This document shows, piece by piece, positions 1 through 6,100 of a DNA stretch of 6,462 nt (its first letter is position 1; every line of letters starts with the position of its first letter). The notes under the pieces were generated by a model, which worked only from the letters and a program-made list of their open reading frames with translations, ran no database searches and was not told the origin of the DNA. The stretch covers positions 1-6,462 of the forward strand of contig DBKX01000066.1 of assembly GCA_002297865.1 (NCBI GenBank). Direction: 5' to 3'. Source of the DNA: Lachnoclostridium sp. UBA739 (GTDB lineage: Bacteria > Bacillota_A > Clostridia > Lachnospirales > Lachnospiraceae). Made by a program: the position numbers and the translations under genes.

Positions 1-1
1 A

Positions 2-622
2 CATTTTGATGCTTTTGACTCTACAACACATCAGTCTATGATTGAAGAAGTGGTAAAGCAGGAAGGCAGAATAGACATTCTAGTGAATAACTTTGGTACT
101 ACCAACCCACGAAAAGACCTTGATTTGATTAATGGCGATACGGACACATTTTTTAATACGGTAAATACAAACATTCAAAGTGTTTACTTAACTTGTAAAG
201 CAGCTCTTCCGCACATGATACAACAAGGTGGCGGAAACATCGTAAATGTATCAAGTATCGGTTCTATCTTACCTGATTTATCACGACTAGGCTATATGGT
301 TTCAAAGGCGGCTATTAACAGTTTGACCCAAAACATTGCCTATGAATATGCTAGACAAAATATCAGATGTAATGCTATTATGCCAGGAATGACTGCCACT
401 CCTGCTGTTATGCAGTACATGACGAAAGAATTTTCTCTGGACTATCTGAAACATGTTCCTCTAGGAAGAATTGCACAACCAGAAGAAATAGCCGATACTA
501 TCTTGTATCTTGTATCGGATGAATCTTCTTATATCACAGGTAACATTCTAAATATGGCTGGCGGTTTTGGAATGGGAACACCACAATTTTCAGACTATAT
601 GATGGGAAATACTTTAGGGTAA
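2..622 (+). CDS. NAD(P)-dependent short-chain dehydrogenase, 7-alpha-hydroxysteroid dehydrogenase-like (5' end outside window)
   Basis: This is a classical SDR oxidoreductase cut by the left window edge. The frame is open from base 2, so the ATG at 38 is internal, and the N-terminal GxxxGxG cofactor loop is missing. Counting from that Met, the NNxG motif is N17-N18-F19-G20, and the catalytic tetrad is N45, S73, Y86 and K90, with the usual S-Y spacing of 13 and Y-K spacing of 4. The post-catalytic PG is in IMPGMTATP, and the C-terminal AGGFGMGTPQFSDY is intact. From memory, long stretches (RIDILVNN, AINSLTQNIA, NIRCNA, GTPQ-S-Y) resemble clostridial 7-alpha-hydroxysteroid dehydrogenases, which oxidise the 7-OH of bile acids with NADP. 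Steroid specificity is an inference; it could act on another alcohol. No terminator is visible after the stop. The next gene remnant is convergent. Confidence 0.9.
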   Translation, partial: HFDAFDSTTHQSMIEEVVKQEGRIDILVNNFGTTNPRKDLDLINGDTDTFFNTVNTNIQSVYLTCKAALPHMIQQGGGNIVNVSSIGSILPDLSRLGYMVSKAAINSLTQNIAYEYARQNIRCNAIMPGMTATPAVMQYMTKEFSLDYLKHVPLGRIAQPEEIADTILYLVSDESSYITGNILNMAGGFGMGTPQFSDYMMGNTLG

Positions 623-644
623 TTACATAGATGATATACTATAT

Positions 645-840
645 TTATTCAGCCAGTCTCTTCTCGCCAGTAATCGCCTGAATTGGCTTAATATCCTGAG
701 TCACTTCTAATACACCATTCAAAACAACTTCTCCCCCTGGCTGATAGGATGCCTTTTCACTATGCTCTTCCTTCTTGGCATCCTTCGGCCTCCACTATTT
801 CTAATACCTTTAGCTCCATCCGCGGATTATCAAAGAATTT
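645..840 (-). pseudogene. Frameshifted 3' remnant of an unidentified gene
   Basis: Read on the minus strand, one frame opens just after a TAA at 841-843 and gives KFFDNPRMELKVLEIVEAEG before a stop at 760-762. A second frame, open from 794, gives protein-like KDAKKEEHSEKASYQPGG, then GEVVLNGVLEVTQDIKPIQA and a tail ITGEKRLAE, with TAA at 645-647. The two frames overlap at about 763-794, so a single-base shift would join them into one product of about 65 residues. No ribosome site precedes the only ATG (817-819) and the upstream part ends in a stop, so this is better read as the decayed C-terminus of a longer gene than as a small gene. It lies directly downstream of the kinase gene on the same strand. 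I do not recognise the family. A sequencing error at the shift is possible. Confidence 0.45.
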
Positions 841-856
841 TTAAATATGATTTAAA

Positions 857-1534
857 TCAAATCAGCTTCTTTTTTCGAATTTCTTCTAATTTTTTTGTAA
901 TCATAGACAAAACTTCCTTTTGGTCTTCTATATCATTAACATAATCATACTTATCTATGTCAATTTTTATAATTTCTGAAGCATGGTATTTCCTATCAAT
1001 CCATTCATCGTATCCTGACCAAAGTATATGGTAATATTCCACTAGGCTTTCATCTAATTCATAACCACGGCCTCTTGCCTGTATCCGGCTTAAAATTGTT
1101 TCAAAACTTCCAGTTAAATAAACCATCAAATCTGGTGATTTTTTCGGTAACTCTTCTAGTTCCTCAAGCATGTTTTCCAGTAAGCTTTCGTATAATTCAA
1201 ATTCTAAATCACTGATTCTTCCAAGTTCTTTGTTTACCTTTGCAAAATACCAGTCCTCATAAATACTTCTGTCTAGTACATTATTCTCGTGTACAAGTGC
1301 TTTCTTAATCGAACGAAATCTTGTATTTAAAAAATACAGCTGTAGTAAAAATGGATATCGTTTCGTTGCGATTTCCTCATCTGATGCTGTATAGAATAAA
1401 GGCAGGATCGGATTATCCTCAACACTTTCATAAAACACCTCACTTCCTAAATGTTCCCCCAGTAATTTGGCAAGACTTGATTTTCCAGCACCGATCATAG
1501 CTCCAATTGTTATCACCAATTTTTCTCCTTCCAT
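857..1534 (-). CDS. Deoxynucleoside kinase (deoxyadenosine/deoxyguanosine kinase family)
   Basis: This cytoplasmic salvage enzyme transfers phosphate from ATP to the 5'-OH of a purine deoxynucleoside. All family landmarks are present in 225 residues: P-loop G11-AMIGA-GKS ending at S19, the FYESVEDNP substrate segment (E36), the YFLNTRFRSIK helix, DRS at 88-90 with IYED following, and the arginine-rich lid R150-IQARGR-156. From memory it resembles the Lactobacillus dAK/dGK subunits closely; there two genes make a heterodimer, but only one copy is seen here. The start is ambiguous: ATG 1534 has AAGGGA only 4 nt upstream, while GGAAGGAG at 1532-1525 sits 8 nt before a GTG at 1516. The GTG would give 219 residues beginning VITIGAMIG, nearer the length of known relatives. 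A perfect extended -10 lies 83 nt upstream of the ATG. Which deoxynucleoside it prefers cannot be read from sequence. Confidence 0.93.
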   Translation of the reverse strand: MEGEKLVITIGAMIGAGKSSLAKLLGEHLGSEVFYESVEDNPILPLFYTASDEEIATKRYPFLLQLYFLNTRFRSIKKALVHENNVLDRSIYEDWYFAKVNKELGRISDLEFELYESLLENMLEELEELPKKSPDLMVYLTGSFETILSRIQARGRGYELDESLVEYYHILWSGYDEWIDRKYHASEIIKIDIDKYDYVNDIEDQKEVLSMITKKLEEIRKKKLI

Positions 1535-1616
1535 TCTGTCCCTTCGTATTGTTGTACTTTCTCTATTTATCTATACCAAAAGTTGATTTTTCGATACATG
1601 CAAACAATCAGACGCT

Positions 1617-1625
1617 ATTATAACA
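1617..1625 (-). promoter_or_regulatory. Extended -10 promoter of the deoxynucleoside kinase gene
   Basis: The minus strand reads TGTTATAAT, a perfect TATAAT with the TG of an extended -10. No good -35 is seen at 16-18 nt, which is common for extended -10 promoters. A start near 1610 would give a leader of about 76 nt. The element abuts the base of the upstream terminator hairpin, so termination and re-initiation lie side by side. A weaker TTGGTA-17-TACAAC pair lies closer to the gene but leaves almost no leader. Confidence 0.45.
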
Positions 1626-1657
1626 CAAAAACTCCGAGATTACCTCAGAGTTTTTGT
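1625..1657 (-). terminator. Rho-independent terminator hairpin
   Basis: The 14-nt arms at 1625-1638 and 1644-1657 pair around a 5-nt loop. On the minus strand the single irregular pair is a G-U wobble, whereas on the plus strand it is a C-A mismatch, so the hairpin favours minus-strand transcripts. GTTTTTGT forms the T-rich side. It begins 5 nt after the stop of the remnant at 1662, as expected for that gene's own terminator, and now serves transcripts from the lipoprotein gene upstream. Confidence 0.75.
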
Positions 1658-1661
1658 ACAA

Positions 1662-1813
1662 TTATTTTAACAATTCTGCCTCTGCATTTACATGCTCTGC
1701 AAGTCATTCTTTTGTTATACGTCCTTGATGCTGATAATCTGTTCCAAATTTGCCATAGCTTCTATTGACTTTAGCATCCTCATGTTCCACGACATAATCA
1801 CCAATTTCACTTT
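1662..1813 (-). pseudogene. Decayed 3' end of an unidentified gene
   Basis: The gap between the lipoprotein stop and the terminator reads like a protein end broken by frame changes. One minus-strand frame gives SEIGDYVVEHEDAK, then becomes less protein-like, meets TGA at 1704-1706, and resumes as LAEHVNAEAELLK with TAA at 1662-1664. In between, a second frame gives SIEAMANLEQIISIKDV and stops at 1715-1717. Joined (A, then B, then A) the pieces form a plausible amphipathic C-terminus of about 45 residues, implying two frameshifts at roughly 1765-1780 and 1704-1715. The original terminator is retained 5 nt downstream. The first frame stays open back into the lipoprotein gene to about 1871, which may be chance or may mark an old junction. 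I do not recognise the family, and the composite reading is an inference. Confidence 0.35.
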
Positions 1814-2398
1814 TTATTCTGTATAAACCCGTTCTACCTTTGCCAGCTTTCCATTTTCCAGACTGAGACATGGATTAAATTCAATTTTCTCATCTTTATA
1901 TGTGATAGTCACTTTAGCAGATGGAACAATATCACTTTCGTTACAGCACAGCAAAACTGGTTTTTCTGTTTCTGTAATTTTTTCTGTCACTTCCATATTG
2001 CCATCATCATTCAGCTTTACACGCTCTACTTCTATTTTGGTTCCTATGTATTTTGGAATAATAACATACCATTCACAGTTATCCTTCTCTGCCACCATCT
2101 CGAACAAATCTTTTGTTAAGCTATATTTTTCGAGGAAAGCTGGCATCTTATCATTCATTTCCTGATTCCCGCTGCCAATGAAAAACATGGCAGCTAAATT
2201 GTTATCATCCTTATCTTCGAACCCATAATAAGGAGATAGTGTTTCTTCTGCCTCATCGATAGACTGGCTATCTTCTGTTACTTTCGTTTCTGCATTGGTA
2301 TTGGTGTCATTCTTTGTACCTGCATTATTTGAACAGGCACTTAAACCCAACATAAGACTTAACCCTACTGTTACTATCATGTGCTTTCGTTTTAACAT
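1814..2398 (-). CDS. Putative secreted lipoprotein of unknown function
   Basis: This is a 194-residue protein with a type II signal peptide: K3-R4-K5 at the N-terminus, a hydrophobic core IVTVGLSLMLG, and lipobox L19-S20-A21-C22. It is therefore predicted to be lipid-anchored on the outer face of the membrane. A polar linker rich in N, T and E (about 23-60) precedes a globular part of about 130 residues containing FFIGSGNQEMNDKMPAFLEK, CEWYVIIPKYIGTKIEVERV and strand-rich VTEKITETEKPVLLCC. I recognise no enzymatic motif and no named family. I chose the ATG at 2398 because GGAG lies 7 nt upstream (2409-2406) and because the promoter -10 at 2444-2449 puts the transcript start at about the upstream ATG (2434), which also has no ribosome site. 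It is monocistronic in appearance. The region upstream is made of gene fragments. Confidence 0.8.
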   Translation of the reverse strand: MLKRKHMIVTVGLSLMLGLSACSNNAGTKNDTNTNAETKVTEDSQSIDEAEETLSPYYGFEDKDDNNLAAMFFIGSGNQEMNDKMPAFLEKYSLTKDLFEMVAEKDNCEWYVIIPKYIGTKIEVERVKLNDDGNMEVTEKITETEKPVLLCCNESDIVPSAKVTITYKDEKIEFNPCLSLENGKLAKVERVYTE

Positions 2399-2405
2399 AT
2401 TTCTA

Positions 2406-2409
2406 CTCC
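2406..2409 (-). promoter_or_regulatory. Ribosome binding site that fixes the lipoprotein start
   Basis: The minus strand reads AAGGAATGGAG, with the GGAG core at 2409-2406 and 7 nt to the ATG at 2398. The in-frame upstream ATG at 2434 has no such site, so the 12-residue extension it would add (with an unlikely MVCENCKEW start) is rejected. Confidence 0.75.
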
Positions 2410-2443
2410 ATTCCTTACAATTTTCACAAACCATACATTTTCT

Positions 2444-2472
2444 ATTATAACATAAATAGCTTCATTTTTAAA
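2444..2472 (-). promoter_or_regulatory. Promoter of the lipoprotein gene
   Basis: On the minus strand TTTAAA (2472-2467) is followed by a 17-nt spacer and a perfect TATAAT (2449-2444) that also carries the extended-10 TG (TGTTATAAT). The predicted start is near 2437, leaving a leader of about 39 nt that includes the GGAG site. The -35 sits right at the point where the metallo-hydrolase fragment loses its protein-like character. Confidence 0.6.
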
Positions 2473-2579
2473 TTTAAAACTGCTTTTTTACTGCCTATTA
2501 CAAGATATTCTGTTGTCTCATTACTGTGATTTAACAAACAAATATGATCATTCATTTTCCTAATTTCCATAAGACCCAT
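2445..2579 (-). pseudogene. N-terminal fragment of a metallo-beta-lactamase-fold hydrolase
   Basis: This is a 44-codon minus-strand frame starting at ATG 2579, with AGGAG 5 nt upstream (2590-2585 region). It reads MGLMEIRKMNDHICLLNHSN, then ETTEYLVIGSKKAVL, which is the typical opening of MBL-fold hydrolases (a strand, 'NDHIYLL', 'YLVIG..KALLIDTG'). After residue 35 it turns into NLKMKLFML and stops, so the rest of the first sheet and the HxHxDH metal site are missing. The break falls next to the -35 of the lipoprotein promoter, consistent with a deletion that joined this gene's start to the lipoprotein's upstream region. It cannot be a working enzyme. The assignment rests on a short stretch recalled from family pattern, so it is moderate. 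Confidence 0.5.
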
Positions 2580-2701
2580 CTGAACTCCTGCTTACGAAAT
2601 AATTCTTCTATCGTTGGAACGCTATCTAAATGTTGTTCTATGTAATCTTGAACTTTATGTATTCGACTTGTATATTCTTCCTGACAATTTTACCTTGACA
2701 T
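2552..2701 (-). pseudogene. N-terminal fragment of an AraC-type transcription regulator, interrupted by a stop codon
   Basis: From ATG 2701 (AGGAAG a few nt upstream) the minus strand reads M-S-R-stop-N-C, then QEEYTSRIHKVQDYIEQHLD and SVPTIEEL. The part after the stop matches the N-terminal helix-turn-helix segment of AraC-family regulators ('..RIxKVxDYIExHLDxxLTLEELA'). Removing the 9 nt at 2692-2684 (TAAAATTGT) would give a clean MSRQEEYTSR start, so a 9-nt in-frame insertion carrying TAA is the simplest explanation. After about residue 28 the match ends: the second half of the first HTH and everything beyond are gone, and the frame runs into the MBL fragment. A TATAAT at 2733-2728 may be its old -10. 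Regulator followed by hydrolase is a common arrangement; both are now relics. Confidence 0.55.
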
Positions 2702-2702
2702 A

Positions 2703-2925
2703 TCATACTTCCTGCCTTGTTGTTTTCATTATACTACATTCCACAAAGTCTATCCTATTTACAGTCTAAATATTATACAAACTGTATTTTACTAACAGAC
2801 TAAACATGATAGTATTCCAAAATTATTCGGAACTTTTTTAGTTGATATGCATAAATTTTATACTATTCTTTTAGCAATACCATCTTTAAAAATCTCTTAA
2901 AAACATTTTTCACTATTTATTTTCT
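2703..2925. other. Non-coding AT-rich stretch
   Basis: I see no coding region on either strand here. It holds the TATAAT at 2733-2728 on the minus strand (candidate old promoter of the AraC fragment, no -35), a direct repeat ACAGTCTAAA / ACAGACTAAA (2761-2770, 2795-2804) and a 6-nt inverted pair TACAGT / ACTGTA (2760-2765, 2781-2786). None has a function I can assign. Confidence 0.4.
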
Positions 2926-2965
2926 AATTTGTTTACTATTTGTCTATCATGTCGAATTTGTAAAC
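2926..2965 (+). repeat. Paired repeats upstream of the xylanase promoter, possible regulator sites
   Basis: AATTTGTTTAC (2926-2936) and AATTTGTAAAC (2955-2965) form a direct repeat of AATTTGTNNAC with starts 29 nt apart. The inner GTTTAC and GTAAAC are also perfect inverted partners. They lie about 47-86 nt before the predicted transcript start, where activators usually bind. In such AT-rich DNA an 11-nt near-repeat can arise by chance. Confidence 0.3.
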
Positions 2966-2976
2966 ATAACGTGTAA

Positions 2977-3005
2977 TTTTCATTTGCTTCTATCTATTAT
3001 ATAAT
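2977..3005 (+). promoter_or_regulatory. Promoter of the xylanase gene
   Basis: TTTTCA (2977-2982, 4 of 6 matches to TTGACA), a 17-nt spacer and a perfect TATAAT (3000-3005). The predicted start at about 3012 leaves a leader of about 113 nt, long enough to hold the stem-loop and the orphan SD described separately. Confidence 0.55.
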
Positions 3006-3010
3006 AAGAA

Positions 3011-3046
3011 TGACATAAACATATTCTTTCTCTTGTGTATATGTCA
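3011..3046 (+). promoter_or_regulatory. Inverted repeat at the 5' end of the xylanase transcript
   Basis: TGACATAAACA (3011-3021) and TGTATATGTCA (3036-3046) pair over 11 nt with one mismatch around a 14-nt pyrimidine-rich loop. The outer 7 nt are perfect. It begins at the predicted start of transcription, so it may be a 5' stabilising stem-loop of the mRNA or a DNA operator overlapping the start site. It has no T-tract, so it is not a terminator. Confidence 0.45.
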
Positions 3047-3058
3047 CAAATGTCTTTA

Positions 3059-3067
3059 GAGAGGAGG
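3059..3067 (+). promoter_or_regulatory. Orphan Shine-Dalgarno sequence in the xylanase leader
   Basis: GAGAGGAGG is a strong match to the anti-SD, but no ATG, GTG or TTG with an open frame follows at working distance; the true xylanase start is 58 nt further on. It resembles the STAB-SD arrangement known from Bacillus thuringiensis cry3A, where ribosome binding in the leader protects the mRNA. That role here is an inference. Confidence 0.4.
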
Positions 3068-3111
3068 ACATACTAATAAACCACACATAACACGTAAACA
3101 ATTATTTTTAT

Positions 3112-3117
3112 AGGGGG
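3112..3117 (+). promoter_or_regulatory. Ribosome binding site of the xylanase gene
   Basis: AGGGGG lies 7 nt before the ATG at 3125, which begins a clear signal peptide. This fixes the start. Confidence 0.75.
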
Positions 3118-3124
3118 TACTTAT

Positions 3125-6100
3125 ATGAAAAATTTTCTAAGTGCATTCTTATCCTTAGCCCTAGTGCTAAGCTTGATAACTGTTGCACCTGCACAAACAG
3201 CGAAAGCTGCCAGTGTACCATCAAATGCTAACTTATTAAACACTTACGGAAGTCTATTTAGACATTCTGGAACTTGTGTTACACCTTATCAATGGAACGA
3301 TGCTAACACAAGAAACTTCATCAAAGGTCAATACAACAGTATTACTATGGAAAATGAAATGAAGCCTGACGCAGTATTGAAAAACAATACTATCTCAGTT
3401 GCTCAAGCTAAAAACCAAGGCTACTATATTCCAAGTAATTACAACGAAGCTACTGTTCCTACATTAAACTTCAGTACAGTAGACAGCATGATGAAAAATG
3501 CATATGACAATGGTTTACAGATTCGTTACCATACCTTAGTATGGCACAGCCAGACACCTGACTGGTATTTCAGAAGCGGTTATTCATCAAACGGTGGTTA
3601 TGTAAGCAAATCTCAGATGAATGCCAGAATGGAATTCTATATCAAGTCCGTTATGTACCATGTATATAACAGCAAATATGCCAGTGTAGTTTACTGCTGG
3701 GATGTTGTAAATGAATACATCCATGCACAGAACTCTGGATGGCAGTCAATCTATGGTGCAGTCAATACAAATCCTGATTTCGTAAAATTAGCATTCCAGT
3801 ATGCATACCAAGCACTGGAACACTTTAACAAACAGGACTCTGTATCCTTATTCTACAACGATTACAATACATACATGGACTGCGATAAAATCATTACTAT
3901 GATTAACTTCATCAACAGAGAAAAGAAAATCTGCTCTGGTGTTGGTATGCAGTCTCATTTAAGCTCTAATTTTCCTAGTCCATCTTACTATAAAGCAGCA
4001 TTAGACAAATTCATTAAACAGGACTACGAAGTACAGATTACAGAATTCGATGCAAAAGGAAACAATGATGCTGACCAGGCAAATTACATTAAACAAATCA
4101 TGGCTGCCATTTTAAGTGCAAAAAAAGCAGGCGCTAACCTCACAGGATTTACATGGTGGGGACTTCATGATGGTGCTTCTTGGAGAAACGGCGAAAATCC
4201 ATTATTATTCTCTAGCTTAGGGGTAAAGAAACAATCCTATAATTCAACTCTTGAAGCATATTTTGAAGCAGGATATGGAATTGGAGATACTACTCCATCC
4301 TCTAATCCACAGGAATCTGAATCTCCTTCTACTGTTCCAACTCAAGTAGCTCCTTCTACAGGTAAAATTACAGATGGAACCTACTACATCAAGAACGTAA
4401 ATGCTCAGAAATATTTACAAGTAGCTGATAACACAGGTGCTAATGCTCAGAACGTAGAACTTGGTACTGGTACAGGTGTTGCAGGACAGAAATGGGAAGT
4501 TAAAAACAATGCTGATGGCACAGTAACATTAAAAAGTGCTTTAGGAAACTACAGCTTAGATGTTGCCAATGCATCTGATGAAGATGGTGCAAACGTTCAG
4601 ATTTATACTTCCTGGGACGGCGATGCTCAGAAATTCATCATTAAAGAAACTGCAACAGACGGTATTTATACAATTGCTACCAAAGCAAGTAACGGTACGA
4701 AAAACTTAGATGGCAGCAACTATGGCAAAGAAGACGGAACGAACATCCAGCAATGGTCTGCTACTACGAATACCAATCAACAATGGATCTTTGAAAAGGT
4801 TGGCGGTTCTGCTGTAACTCCTTCTCAAGCTGTTACACCTTCAAAAGCTCCTACAACTCCTTCCGTTGCTCCAGTACAGCCAAGCCAAGGAACAACTCAG
4901 ACAGGTAACGCTACTGAAACAGCGAAAGCTTACATGGCTAAAATGAAACTTGTAAACAAATGCCCAGCTGGTTATGATCAGAAAAAAGCAGGAATCAAGT
5001 ACGGTTCTGCAACAAAGAAGACTTACTATTCAACAACAACTGGTTCTAATCGTTCTTGCAACGTATTCTTACCAGCAAACTATGATTCTTCTAAAAAATA
5101 TCCTGTAATGTACTTATTACATGGTATCATGGGAAATGAAGATTCTATGTTAGGAAATGCAGTTGAAATTCCTACAAACTTAGCAGCTGAAGGTAAAGCA
5201 AAAGAAATGATTATCGTTCTTCCTAATGAATATGCTCCAGCTCCTGGTACTGCTGTAGAAGCAGGCTTTAATCAAGCATACTTTGACGGATACGATAACT
5301 TTATCAATGATTTGACTAAAGACTTAATGCCATACATTGAAAAGAACTACTCTGTAGCAACTGGTAGAGAAAATACTGCAATCTGTGGTTTCTCCATGGG
5401 TGGACGTAACGCTCTTTACATCGGATATTCAAGACCTGATTTATTCGGTTATGTTGGTGCATTCTCTCCAGCACCTGGTGTAACACCTGGTAACGACTTC
5501 TCAGGATTCCACAAAGGTTTATTCCAGGAAAGCGAATTCCGTATTAAAGATGAAAGATATGTACCTTATGTAACATTAATCAGTTGTGGAACAAACGACT
5601 CCGTAGTTGGTACATTCCCTAAGAGCTATCATGACATTTTAACTAGAAACAATCAGCCACATGTATGGGTTGAAGTTCCTGGTGCTGACCATGACAACAC
5701 AGCAATTGCTGCTGGTTACTATAACTTTGTATCTGCTGCATTCGGTGTTTTAGGTTTAGACAATGTAGCACCTTCTGTAGCTCCTAGTGTGAAACCTAGC
5801 GTTGCTCCAAGTGTTGCTCCAAGTGTTGCTCCATCCGTAGCTCCTAGTGCTGAACCAAGCGTTGCTCCTGTTTCAGGCGTAACATGTAAATACAAGGTTG
5901 TAAGTGACTGGGGTTCCTCTTTCCAGGGTGAAATCGTTGTTACAAATAATTCTGGAAAAACATTAAATGGCTGGACATTAACATGTGACTACAACTGTCA
6001 GATTACAAGCTTATGGAATGCTCTATTCGTTGGACAGACCGGTACTAAAGTAACTGTTAAGAATCCATCTTGGGATGCTAATCTTGCAGATGGACAATCA

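Noticed and set aside
848..859. Perfect palindrome TGATTTAAATCA overlapping the kinase stop
   Set aside because: It is only 12 nt, made mostly of A and T, with no loop or T-tract and no second copy; it is likely chance and cannot be a terminator.
762..944. 60-codon plus-strand frame
   Set aside because: It runs antisense across the kinase 3' end and the remnant at 645-840, has no ribosome site and has a low-complexity translation; it is a shadow.
1583..1768. 61-codon plus-strand frame
   Set aside because: It crosses a clear terminator hairpin and the kinase promoter, has no ribosome site and reads like random AT-rich sequence.
1902..2165. 87-codon plus-strand frame
   Set aside because: It is antisense and inside the lipoprotein gene, is serine-rich as expected for a complementary frame, and has no start signal.
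3059..3110. Small leader peptide after the GAGAGGAGG site
   Set aside because: No ATG, GTG or TTG follows at a usable distance; only ATA codons are near and that frame stops within seven codons.
5765..5869. Short tandem repeats considered as a CRISPR-like array
   Set aside because: The units are 12 nt, contiguous without spacers and in frame; they encode a VAPS protein linker.
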